Shown piece after piece: positions 1 to 6,293 of a stretch of DNA of 8,365 bases. The stretch covers positions 1 to 8,365 of the forward strand of contig JAGARF010000254.1 in the NCBI GenBank assembly GCA_017622395.1, given 5' to 3'. The stretch's first letter is position 1, and the number at the start of each line of letters is the position of its first letter. The translations under genes and the position numbers were made by a program. Below the pieces are notes generated by a model. That model saw nothing but the letters and a program-made list of their open reading frames with translations. It was not told the DNA's origin and made no database searches. The DNA is from Clostridia bacterium. Lineage in GTDB: Bacteria; Bacillota; Clostridia; RGIG6154.

Positions 1-95
1 CTCGGACTTTCTTGATAGTTTTTTATAAAATTTGCAGCGAAAACAACTATAAGTCCCACAAGCAAAAGAGATAGTACAAATTTAATCTTCTTCAT
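1..95 (-). CDS. Small membrane-anchored protein, N-terminal part only
   Basis: The visible 31 residues begin MKKIKFVLSLLLVGLIVVFA and continue into a short polar stretch (ANFIKNYQESP) before the window edge. Two lysine pairs or near-pairs precede a hydrophobic segment at about residues 6-21, so this is either a signal peptide or an N-terminal membrane anchor. The ATG at 95 lies only 4 bases past the tspO stop, and its Shine-Dalgarno site AGGTGA (100-105) contains that stop codon, so the two genes are almost certainly co-transcribed and translationally coupled. The family cannot be assigned from this fragment. The short hydrophobic start resembles LapA-type (DUF1049) small membrane proteins, but that is only a guess from general appearance. 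No lipobox cysteine is visible. Confidence 0.6.
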   Translation of the reverse strand, partial: MKKIKFVLSLLLVGLIVVFAANFIKNYQESP

Positions 96-99
96 AGCT

Positions 100-549
100 T
101 CACCTGTTCAAAAGCAAAATCATAAGATTTAAGTAGCCTGCAAAGGTTACCCACAGCAGATATGGTATCTGAAGATATGCGGCAAGCTTATCTGTTTTTG
201 CAAAATCCCTTATCATTAAAATTATAAAGACCCACATAAACAAAAGCCACACAAAAGAAATGAGATATTCCTGAAGATTGAAAAAAAGTATGCTCCAGAA
301 GAAGTTGAATATAAGCTGAATTACATAAAAAAACAAGTTGCCGTTTTTAATATAGACTCTTGCAGAGCTTATTCCCATAAGAACATATAGTATAGTCCAC
401 ACTATAGGGAAGATAAATCCGGGCGGTGCAAGGGCAGGTTTTACAATCTCCGAGTATATGTCCATATTACCCATTGTCAAAAGAGCGGAAAGTCCCCCCA
501 CACCCAAAGCTATAAGTATTGAAATAATATAAGGCTTTGCCTTTTGCAT
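100..549 (-). CDS. tspO: TspO/MBR family integral membrane protein
   Basis: A protein of 149 aa, the usual length for bacterial TspO (translocator protein / peripheral benzodiazepine receptor family), which has five transmembrane helices and binds porphyrins and sterol-like ligands. Family signatures are in order: a KPALAPPGF loop at residues 38-45, PIVWTILYVLMG at 48-59, NFFWS at 82-86, and PYLLWVTFAGYLN at 129-141. From memory of the Bacillus cereus protein, Trp51 and Trp133 align with the two tryptophans tied to porphyrin photodegradation, while the usual Trp before the loop-1 KP is an isoleucine here. The ATG at 549 is preferred over an in-frame ATG at 591 because AAAGGTGA (557-564) sits 7 bases upstream and the longer form adds 14 polar residues not usual in the family. 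It lies downstream of the PBP terminator and is coupled to the partial membrane-protein gene. The physiological role in this presumed anaerobe is unknown. Confidence 0.92.
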   Translation of the reverse strand: MQKAKPYIISILIALGVGGLSALLTMGNMDIYSEIVKPALAPPGFIFPIVWTILYVLMGISSARVYIKNGNLFFYVIQLIFNFFWSILFFNLQEYLISFVWLLFMWVFIILMIRDFAKTDKLAAYLQIPYLLWVTFAGYLNLMILLLNR

Positions 550-556
550 AATATCA

Positions 557-564
557 TCACCTTT
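557..564 (-). promoter_or_regulatory. Ribosome binding site deciding the tspO start
   Basis: On the minus strand AAAGGTGA lies 7 bases before the ATG at 549. The alternative in-frame ATG at 591 has no comparable site, so the shorter 149-residue product is chosen. Confidence 0.75.
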
Positions 565-575
565 CGGTAAAAGCT

Positions 576-604
576 TATGCAAAAGTTTCACAGCGTATGC
601 AAAA
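576..604 (-). promoter_or_regulatory. Possible weak promoter region for tspO with a direct repeat
   Basis: The 51 bases between the PBP terminator T-run and the tspO ATG must hold any dedicated tspO promoter. On the minus strand TTGCAT (602-597) and CATAAG (579-574) are 17 bases apart, matching the sigma-A consensus at only 3/6 and 4/6. The nonamer TATGCAAAA (plus-strand reading) occurs at 576-584 and again at 596-604, exactly 20 bp apart. The promoter call is weak; read-through from the PBP gene is the alternative. Confidence 0.25.
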
Positions 605-629
605 AAAGAAACTGCATATGCAGTTTCTT
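601..629 (-). terminator. Intrinsic terminator of the PBP gene, overlapping its stop codon
   Basis: Bases 606-629 form a perfect 24-nt palindrome (half-site AAGAAACTGCAT), followed on the minus strand by a run of seven T (607-601). The first two bases of the hairpin are the last two bases of the PBP TAA stop (630-628), so the stem starts inside the stop codon. As RNA, the central ATAT would form the loop, leaving a stem of about 10 bp. Confidence 0.88.
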
Positions 630-2823
630 AATGGGCAGTGCATACTTCGGGCATAGGCTGAACTCTTGTTTCAACAGAGCTTAAGGGGCAATTACTGTTT
701 GCCGCCATGCCTGTGCTTGTATCTACTGTTACATATTGGTGAGCTGTGCATACTTCAGTTGGAACTTCATCTTCCTTAACCTCTGTTTCAATAACTCTTG
801 AGCCTCTGTAGTCAAGGGCACAAAGGTCACCGGGGAGAAGTCCGCTGTCTTCACATATTGTAACAACAACAGTTGGTTCAAGAACAGTTGTTGCACCTGA
901 ATTGTCTGCCTTTGGCAGATTAAAGCTTTTCTTTTCAAGCTTGTTGTGAACAGGCTCCATAACCGCTCTCCATAAGGTGAGGGCAGGGTTTGCACCGTAG
1001 CCTGTTATTGTTTTAGGCGTGTCATAGCCAACCCATACTGCTGCTGTGTAGTATGGTGAAAGACCAACAAACCATCTGTCTTTATCGTCGTCTGTTGTAC
1101 CTGTTTTACCTGCGGTCTGTGTGCCTGATGAAAGCCATGCACCGCCGCCTGTACCGTGGGTTACTACTGAGCGAAGTGTACTCATAGTTGTATGAGCCGC
1201 TTTTTCAGAAAGTACAACATTTGTTTCATTTTTGTGTTCAAGAAGAACATTTCCGTCCATATCGCACACCTTTGTATAGGTGTGTGGCTTAATATAAATA
1301 CCATCGTTTGCAATAGCACTGTATGCAGCGGTAAGCTCTAAAACAGAAACACCGTTTGTAAGACCGCCTACTGCAAGAGGTGAGTATGCAATATCATCAG
1401 GAACAAGCTTTGAGAAATTAAATTTGTTTTTCATATAATCGTAGGAGGTTGCAAGAGTTAAATCGTCAAGACACTGAACAGCAACTGTATTTATTGACTG
1501 CTGAATTGCGTATCTTACAGAAACCTTGCCCTTGTAGCCTTCGTAGTAGTTTTTGTAGGTGTGGTTTCCTACTGAATATGCTTTATCCTCGTAGATGGTT
1601 GCAGGTGTGAAAACACCTCTGTCAAAGCCGGGTCCGTAAACCGAAAGGGGTTTAATGGTACTTCCGGGCTGACGGTAGGACTGAGTTGCTCTGTTTAATG
1701 TTCTGCTGTCTTTTTTGCCAAGACCTCCGCCTATACCCACAACCTCACCTGTGCTATGGTCTATAACAACCATTGCAGACTGAATAGGAGCTTCTTCGTT
1801 GTATAAAATATGCTCTTTTGGGTTTGCATAAACAACATCAATTCTGTCCTGAACAGCAGGGTCAACTGTTGAATAAATCTGCAAACCGCCGCTGTATATC
1901 ATTTTAACAGCGATTTCTTTAGAAAGATTTTTCTTTTCCTGAAGGTCGTTTAAAACATCATTTATAATTTGTTCTGTAAAATAAGAGTGGTTTGAAGTGA
2001 TACCGCTTACTTCATTGTTGTAGAAAACAAGGTCCTGTGCAACGGCTTCGTCATGCTCCTGCTGAGTTATATAGCCAAGCTCAAGCATTTTTGAAAGCAC
2101 AAGCTCCTGTTTGTTTTTGTTGTTTTCAGGGTTCTGGAGAGGGTCATAATATGTTGGATACTGAGTTATGCCTGCAATAGATGCACATTCAGCAAGTGTA
2201 AGTTCTGAAACATCCTTGCCGAAATATTTTTCCGATGCAGTTTTAACACCGTAACAGCCCTGACTTAAATAAATTGTGTTTGCGTAAATTTCAAGTATCT
2301 GCTGTTTGTCAAGCTTTAAGTCCATATCAATGGCACGGACGATTTCAAGAATTTTTCTCTGGGGTGTTGCGTCCTTTTTACCTGTTATATTTTTAACAAT
2401 CTGTTGATTTATGGTACTTCCGCCGTAGGCAGAGCTTCTGTTGAATATATAGTTCATTGTTGCTTTTGTTGTTCTTTTTAAATCAAAACCGTGATGCTTA
2501 TAAAATCTTTCGTCCTCTATTGAAACAAAGGCATCAAAAAGGTCCTGCGGAATTTCATCAGAGGTTGCCCACACTCTGTTCTGCTCTCCGTAAATCTGCT
2601 CGTATTCGTGGTGATTGCCTTCATCATCTGTGTAGTAAATAACACTTGAAAAATCAAGTCCCAATGATGAATAGTTAATATAGTCAACGCTGTTTATTGC
2701 GGCAAAATATACGATAAGCCCTGTTACTATTATTCCAAGTGCCATAAAGGACGCAAAGGAAACAAGAAATACTTTTAAATTTCTGTTCATAGGCTTTTTC
2801 TTTCTCTTTGAGGATTTTTTCAT
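628..2823 (-). CDS. Class A (bifunctional) penicillin-binding protein, PBP1A type
   Basis: A 731-aa peptidoglycan synthase with a short basic cytoplasmic N-terminus, one membrane anchor at about residues 16-43 and an extracellular catalytic part. The GT51 glycosyltransferase domain, which polymerises lipid II, shows EDERFYKHHG with catalytic Glu103, GGSTINQQ at 134-141 and RKILE with Glu160. The transpeptidase domain, which cross-links stem peptides and is the beta-lactam target, has all three motifs: STIK with nucleophile Ser388 and Lys391, SIN at 443-445 and KTGTT from 573. Both activities therefore look intact. The tail (about 650-731) is cysteine-rich and carries the hexapeptide EVCTAH twice (690-695 and the last six residues); CTxH tails are common in clostridial class A PBPs. 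The ATG at 2823 is chosen over one at 2841 because AAGGAG lies 7 bases upstream and the predicted transcript starts near 2841. It is monocistronic by promoter and terminator. The exact ponA/pbp1A orthology is not certain. Confidence 0.96.
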   Translation of the reverse strand: MKKSSKRKKKPMNRNLKVFLVSFASFMALGIIVTGLIVYFAAINSVDYINYSSLGLDFSSVIYYTDDEGNHHEYEQIYGEQNRVWATSDEIPQDLFDAFVSIEDERFYKHHGFDLKRTTKATMNYIFNRSSAYGGSTINQQIVKNITGKKDATPQRKILEIVRAIDMDLKLDKQQILEIYANTIYLSQGCYGVKTASEKYFGKDVSELTLAECASIAGITQYPTYYDPLQNPENNKNKQELVLSKMLELGYITQQEHDEAVAQDLVFYNNEVSGITSNHSYFTEQIINDVLNDLQEKKNLSKEIAVKMIYSGGLQIYSTVDPAVQDRIDVVYANPKEHILYNEEAPIQSAMVVIDHSTGEVVGIGGGLGKKDSRTLNRATQSYRQPGSTIKPLSVYGPGFDRGVFTPATIYEDKAYSVGNHTYKNYYEGYKGKVSVRYAIQQSINTVAVQCLDDLTLATSYDYMKNKFNFSKLVPDDIAYSPLAVGGLTNGVSVLELTAAYSAIANDGIYIKPHTYTKVCDMDGNVLLEHKNETNVVLSEKAAHTTMSTLRSVVTHGTGGGAWLSSGTQTAGKTGTTDDDKDRWFVGLSPYYTAAVWVGYDTPKTITGYGANPALTLWRAVMEPVHNKLEKKSFNLPKADNSGATTVLEPTVVVTICEDSGLLPGDLCALDYRGSRVIETEVKEDEVPTEVCTAHQYVTVDTSTGMAANSNCPLSSVETRVQPMPEVCTAH

Positions 2824-2830
2824 TATATCA

Positions 2831-2836
2831 CTCCTT
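2831..2836 (-). promoter_or_regulatory. Ribosome binding site deciding the PBP start
   Basis: AAGGAG on the minus strand, 7 bases before the ATG at 2823. The upstream in-frame ATG at 2841 would coincide with the predicted transcription start and has no leader for a ribosome binding site. Confidence 0.8.
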
Positions 2837-2847
2837 ACCATAGGGTC

Positions 2848-2876
2848 AGTATAGCAGAAAATGCCTGTTTTGTAAA
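2848..2876 (-). promoter_or_regulatory. Sigma-A promoter of the PBP gene
   Basis: On the minus strand, -35 TTTACA (2876-2871) is followed after 17 bases by -10 TATACT (2853-2848). Each matches 5 of 6 consensus bases, and the -10 is preceded by TGC, an extended -10. The start site is predicted near 2841, leaving a leader of about 18 bases. An AT-rich stretch upstream (2877-2946) could act as an UP element. Confidence 0.8.
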
Positions 2877-2905
2877 TAAAAAGTTTATTATTGTTATATA
2901 TATTA

Positions 2906-2941
2906 TTGACAAATAGAATATAAAAATGTTAATATTATAAT
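2906..2941 (+). promoter_or_regulatory. Promoter of the LUD-VanW operon
   Basis: A perfect -35 TTGACA is at 2906-2911. Two -10 candidates follow: TAATAT at 2930-2935 with an 18-base spacer and an extended TGT before it, or a perfect TATAAT at 2936-2941, which is 24 bases away and so too far for this -35. The first is preferred, giving a start near 2942 and a leader of about 26 bases. The -10 region is covered by a palindrome described separately. Confidence 0.6.
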
Positions 2942-2946
2942 ATTAA
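2929..2946. repeat. Perfect 18-bp palindrome over the LUD-VanW -10 region
   Basis: TTAATATTATAATATTAA reads identically on both strands and covers the -10 and probable start site, a classic repressor-operator position. It is entirely A/T, so chance formation in this AT-rich spacer is possible. It does not fit the Rex consensus (TTGTTAA, 4-base spacer, TTAACAA) nor the PerR box. Confidence 0.5.
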
Positions 2947-2967
2947 GGCACGGAAGAAGGTTTTTTA

Positions 2968-3600
2968 ATGGAGCTTTTGAAAAAAACAGCACAAAATCTT
3001 GAAAAGAATAATTATAAAACATATATTGTGAATTCTAAGGAAGAAGTGTACGGTATCGTTAAAAGTCTTGTTAATAAAGACAGCGTTATCGGCTTTGGCG
3101 GAAGTGAAAGTCTTAAAGAAACCGCTGTGCTTGACCTGCTTGAAAAAGACGGCTATACTCTTTTGGACAGAAGAAAAGAAGGAGCAGATATCCCTAAAAT
3201 ATACAGAGATGCTTTTTCGGCAGATTTTTATCTTTGTTCATCAAATGCTATAACAGAGGACGGTCTTTTGTATAATGTTGACGGCAACGCAAACAGAGTT
3301 GCAGCCTTATTGTTCGGACCTGAAAATGTTATAGTTGTTGCAGGAGTGAACAAAATTGTTAAAAATATTAACGAGGCAGTTAAAAGGGTTAAAGAGTATG
3401 TTGCACCGAAAAACTGCGTAAGACTCGGTCTTGATACATACTGTGCAAAAACAGGCAGATGTATTGCACTTGACAGCGAAGAAAAATTCACAGGCTGTGA
3501 TTCTCCGAAAAGAATATGCTGTGATTATGTAATTTCAGGCAGACAGAGAATTAAAGACAGAGTTAAGGTTATACTTGTTAATGAAGAATTGGGTTATTAA
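2968..3600 (+). CDS. LUD-domain protein (LutC/YkgG-like, DUF162)
   Basis: A 210-aa soluble protein of the LUD family, usually annotated as lactate utilization protein. Supporting motifs are FGGSESLKET at 43-52, the core SSNAITEDGLLYNVDG at 91-106 followed by NRVAALLFGPENVIVVAGVNK at about 109-129, and a C-terminal cysteine cluster ending in the typical VILVNEELGY. The cysteines are C159, C165, C177 and C184 (plus C185, C150 and C90). As I recall the clostridial family, the last four are usually spaced C-x5-C-x2-C-x6-C; here the middle gap is 11 residues, suggesting about nine inserted residues. No LutA or LutB partners are adjacent, so a role in lactate oxidation is not supported by context. 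The SD GGAAGAAGG (2952-2960) is 7 bases before the ATG. It is first in an operon with the VanW gene. Biochemical function is unknown. Confidence 0.9.
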   Translation: MELLKKTAQNLEKNNYKTYIVNSKEEVYGIVKSLVNKDSVIGFGGSESLKETAVLDLLEKDGYTLLDRRKEGADIPKIYRDAFSADFYLCSSNAITEDGLLYNVDGNANRVAALLFGPENVIVVAGVNKIVKNINEAVKRVKEYVAPKNCVRLGLDTYCAKTGRCIALDSEEKFTGCDSPKRICCDYVISGRQRIKDRVKVILVNEELGY

Positions 3601-3614
3601 TAGAGGGAAGTAAA

Positions 3615-5378
3615 ATGAGTGAAAACAAAAATACCGAACAAAAGGTTGAAAAAAGAAAATTAAGCAAAAAGATGATTGTGCTTATTTGCTGTTTGTCAGT
3701 TGTTGCAGTTCTTTTAACAGCTTTATTTGTGTACGGCGGTACATACAGCAAAATCTTTGATAATGTGTATGTTTTAAATACAGACCTGTCAGGGCTTACT
3801 CAGCAGGAGGCAGAGGATTTGCTTGTAGAAGAGTATCTTGAAAAAGACCCGAAGGTTACAATAAACTATAAAGATGTAGGTGCTGATATGTATTTCAGCG
3901 ATTTCGGAGAGCTAGATTTTGCAACAACTGCAGGTGAGGCTTTCAAAAAAGGAAGAAGTCTTGGGTTTTTAAGCAAAACCTATGCACTTTTATTTCCTTA
4001 CGGAGAGAAAAGGGTTGATTTTACAACTTATATTGAAAAAAGTGTTATAACTGCTAAAATAGAAGAGCTTCAGCAGACAGATGCAGTTGCATACAAAGAT
4101 ACTACCTATGAAATTATAGACGATGTTCTTCACATAACCGCAGGAAGAAGCGGTGATTACTGCGATGTAGACAAAGCGGTAAATCAGATAGCCGAGGGAA
4201 TGAAAAAGCTTCAGGACACACAGGTTCAGCTTGAAATTAAACAAAGCAGAAACTACGAGGGTGTTGACATACAGAAGATTTACGATAGCGTATGCACCGA
4301 GCCAAAGGATGCCTACTATGATGAAAAGGACGGCAAAATCGTTCCTCATGTGGTGGGATATTCTTTTGATATAGGTCAGGCGAAAAAGCTTGTTGAGGGT
4401 ATAGAAGAAAATGAAACCGTAAGCATAAACCTTACTGTAAGACTTCCTGAAATGACAGAGGCAAAGCTTACAGGGGAAATGTTCTCAGATACTCTTGCAG
4501 CATACAGCACAAAGTACAACCCGGGAGAGGTTGACAGAAGCTACAATATGCTCCTTGCGTCAAATAAGGTTAACGGAACAGTTCTTCAGCCGGGGGGAGT
4601 TTTCTCATACAATAAGGTTGTAGGGGAAAGAAGTGTAGCAGCAGGCTACAGAAACGCAAAGGTTTTTGAAAACGGCAGAGTTGTTGACGGACTTGGAGGA
4701 GGCATTTGTCAGGTTTCCTCAACTATTTACAATGCTGCTCTTTATGCAAACCTTGAAATTGTTGAAAGAAAAAATCATTCTTTTGCAGTTGTATATACAC
4801 CTATGGGTCAGGATGCAACTGTTGTTATGAATCAGATTGATTTTAAATTCAGAAACAATACAAAATATCCGATTAAAATTGTTTCATCTGTAAGCGGAGG
4901 TCTTTGCACAGTAACTATTCTCGGTACTCTTGACCAGAATTACAAGGTTGAAATCATAAACACAGTAACCGCCACAAAGCCATATGGTGTCACCTATGTT
5001 CAGGACGATACGCTGGCGTTTGGCGAAGAAAAACAGCTTCAGTCAGGACAGACAGGATATAATGTTTCATCTGTAAGAAAGGTGTTCTTAAACGGAGAGC
5101 TTATAAAAACAGAAAAGCTTACACCAAGCTACTACTCCGCAAGAAATCAGGAAATAGCAAGAAACGAAAATGCGGTAGACCCAAATGCACCTGTTGACCC
5201 GAATTTGCCTGTAGACCCCAATGCACCAACAGACCCAAATGCACCTGTTGATACCACCATACCTACAGAGCCAACAATACCTGTTGACGGAACGGTAACA
5301 GAAGAACAACCTCCTGAAGAGGTAGTTCCAAGACCGATGGATCCTAATGTAACAACAGATGTAATCCCAGAGGCGTAA
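3615..5378 (+). CDS. Membrane-anchored VanW family protein with PG-binding-4 and G5 domains (YoaR-like)
   Basis: A 587-aa surface protein. A lysine-rich cytoplasmic tail precedes one transmembrane segment at about 20-42. Residues 50-260 resemble two YoaR-type putative peptidoglycan-binding (PG_binding_4) domains. The VanW domain spans about 289-425, with FSYNKVVGERS at 330-340, the signature GGGICQVSSTIYNA at 361-374, and DFKFRNNTKYPI at 409-420. Residues about 443-510 look like a G5 domain, with the end pattern LQSGQTGYNVSSVRKVFLNG. The tail 519-587 is rich in proline and acidic residues, with six hexapeptide units (VDPNAP-like) at 521-556, consistent with a wall-spanning or flexible linker. 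There is no LPXTG motif or C-terminal membrane segment. SD GAGGGAAG (3603-3610) precedes the ATG, and the 14-base gap to the LUD gene implies co-transcription. The name VanW comes from vancomycin-resistance clusters, but no van genes are nearby, so a general envelope role is more likely. Enzymatic activity is not established. Confidence 0.92.
   Translation: MSENKNTEQKVEKRKLSKKMIVLICCLSVVAVLLTALFVYGGTYSKIFDNVYVLNTDLSGLTQQEAEDLLVEEYLEKDPKVTINYKDVGADMYFSDFGELDFATTAGEAFKKGRSLGFLSKTYALLFPYGEKRVDFTTYIEKSVITAKIEELQQTDAVAYKDTTYEIIDDVLHITAGRSGDYCDVDKAVNQIAEGMKKLQDTQVQLEIKQSRNYEGVDIQKIYDSVCTEPKDAYYDEKDGKIVPHVVGYSFDIGQAKKLVEGIEENETVSINLTVRLPEMTEAKLTGEMFSDTLAAYSTKYNPGEVDRSYNMLLASNKVNGTVLQPGGVFSYNKVVGERSVAAGYRNAKVFENGRVVDGLGGGICQVSSTIYNAALYANLEIVERKNHSFAVVYTPMGQDATVVMNQIDFKFRNNTKYPIKIVSSVSGGLCTVTILGTLDQNYKVEIINTVTATKPYGVTYVQDDTLAFGEEKQLQSGQTGYNVSSVRKVFLNGELIKTEKLTPSYYSARNQEIARNENAVDPNAPVDPNLPVDPNAPTDPNAPVDTTIPTEPTIPVDGTVTEEQPPEEVVPRPMDPNVTTDVIPEA
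5175..5282 (+). repeat. Six tandem 18-bp units encoding the hexapeptide tail of the VanW protein
   Basis: The units encode VDPNAP, VDPNLP, VDPNAP, TDPNAP, VDTTIP and TEPTIP in frame. The first four are nearly identical at DNA level (GTAGACCCAAATGCACCT-like), while the last two have diverged. The period is a multiple of three, so copy number can change without a frameshift. Confidence 0.85.
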
Positions 5379-5386
5379 TCTAGATA

Positions 5387-5414
5387 AGAGATAATAGAGA
5401 ATAGAGAATAGAAA
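5387..5414. repeat. Short heptanucleotide repeat (ATAGAGA) after the VanW gene
   Basis: Two exact copies of ATAGAGA (5394-5400, 5401-5407) are flanked by the variants AGAGATA (5387-5393) and ATAGAAA (5408-5414). It lies between the VanW stop and the terminator hairpin. No function is evident; it resembles a simple-sequence tract. Confidence 0.55.
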
Positions 5415-5417
5415 TGG

Positions 5418-5454
5418 AAGAAACTTGCCTTCAAAGGCAAGTTTCTTTTATTTT
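5418..5454 (+). terminator. Terminator hairpin between convergent VanW and patatin genes
   Basis: The arms AAGAAACTTGCCT (5418-5430) and AGGCAAGTTTCTT (5435-5447) pair perfectly over 13 bp with a TCAA loop. A T-rich tract (TTTTATTTT) follows on the plus strand. The hairpin also lies directly after the patatin stop (5450-5448), so it can serve that gene too, although the T-run on the minus strand is interrupted (TTCCATTTC). It is likely bidirectional and stronger for the plus strand. Confidence 0.9.
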
Positions 5455-6293
5455 AAATATTCTTTTAAGGCGGGGAGATGTTTTTCTGCCTCCCGTCTTC
5501 CGATATTATAGACTCGTAAAAGTTCGTTCTTGTCGTGGCAGACCGATTTGATGTTTAAGCTTTCAGGCGGTCTTATAACAAAAAGTTCTCCTTTGTTTTC
5601 TTTGTCTTTTATGTATGCGGTTGTTTCGTTGTATATGTTATGTCTGTTTTTAACTGCATCAATTATACCCTTATGCTTTCTGTATTTAAGTTTAATAAGC
5701 GGCAGCATTGGGTTTGGCTCTTTAACAAAGTCATATGGCTGAGTTAATACAACCACATTTCTGTCATAGCCCTTGCTTTCTATAAATTTAATGGGAACAG
5801 AGTCTGCAATTCCTCCGTCCAAAAGCTTTAAGTCATTAATTTCAACTGTCCTTGAAACAAGAGGCATTGATGCAGAGGCACGAAACCATAACAAGTCCTC
5901 ATCAAGTCCGTCTGTGCATTTGTGATAAACTGCTTTCCCTGTTTCTATGTCTGTTGCGGTTACGAAAAATTCAACAGGCGAAGTTTTGAAGGTTTCTGTA
6001 TCAAAAATATCAAGCTCAAAGGGGAGCTTGTTGTAACAAAAGTCTGCACCGTAAATATCCCCTGTTGTTAAAAGGGAATGAAAACTGCAATATCTTTTAT
6101 CCTTGCAGTATTTTGTGTTGTAGCGGATAACTCTGCCGATTTGCTTTGATTTTATGTTGCAACCAAATGCAGCACCTGCAGAAACTCCAGTGCAACCGTC
6201 AAAATCCATGTTATTTTCCATAAAAACATCCAAAACACCTGCGGTAAACATACCACGCATTGCTCCTCCCTCTAAAACAAGACCTTTTTTCAT
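5448..6293 (-). CDS. Patatin-like phospholipase family protein (YjjU type)
   Basis: A 281-aa predicted cytoplasmic serine lipid acyl hydrolase using a Ser-Asp dyad. The complete patatin signature is present: the oxyanion loop EGGAMRG at residues 8-14, the nucleophile elbow GVSAG at 36-40 with Ser38, and the catalytic DGG at 159-161. The conserved block ASASMPLVSR at 139-148 precedes the Asp motif as in bacterial members such as E. coli YjjU. No signal peptide or membrane segment is visible, and the length is typical of small bacterial patatins. The natural substrate is not known; members hydrolyse phospholipids or other acyl esters. A strong SD GGGAGGTGA (6298-6306) fixes the ATG at 6293. The gene is monocistronic, driven by a near-consensus promoter divergent from the sensor kinase gene and ending at the hairpin shared with the VanW gene. 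Confidence 0.93.
   Translation of the reverse strand: MKKGLVLEGGAMRGMFTAGVLDVFMENNMDFDGCTGVSAGAAFGCNIKSKQIGRVIRYNTKYCKDKRYCSFHSLLTTGDIYGADFCYNKLPFELDIFDTETFKTSPVEFFVTATDIETGKAVYHKCTDGLDEDLLWFRASASMPLVSRTVEINDLKLLDGGIADSVPIKFIESKGYDRNVVVLTQPYDFVKEPNPMLPLIKLKYRKHKGIIDAVKNRHNIYNETTAYIKDKENKGELFVIRPPESLNIKSVCHDKNELLRVYNIGRREAEKHLPALKEYLK

Noticed and set aside
2936..2941. Perfect TATAAT as the -10 paired with TTGACA at 2906
   Set aside because: The 24-base spacing is too long for sigma-A; it remains possible only as part of a -35-independent promoter.
2929..2946. Rex redox-repressor operator
   Set aside because: The TTAA ends are 10 bases apart rather than 4, and the flanking TTG/CAA is incomplete.
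2968..3600. lutC of a lactate-oxidation operon
   Set aside because: No lutA or lutB neighbours are present, and the C-terminal cysteine tail belongs to the stand-alone branch of the family.
3990..4349. Minus-strand 119-codon ORF inside the VanW gene
   Set aside because: It lies wholly within a well-supported gene on the other strand, and its hydrophobic composition is what antisense of lysine/aspartate-rich coding sequence gives.
5175..5282. CRISPR-like or minisatellite array
   Set aside because: There are no unique spacers. The units are contiguous, in frame and encode a regular proline-rich hexapeptide.
3615..5378. Vancomycin-resistance locus because of the VanW domain
   Set aside because: No vanHAX, vanY or vanRS genes are adjacent. 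VanW/G5/YoaR-like proteins are widespread chromosomal envelope proteins in Clostridia.
5147..5440. Minus-strand ORF with a repetitive Gly/Ser/Thr-rich product opposite the VanW tail
   Set aside because: It is the antisense reading of the 18-bp repeats and its repetitiveness is inherited from them. It has no convincing ribosome binding site and overlaps the terminator.
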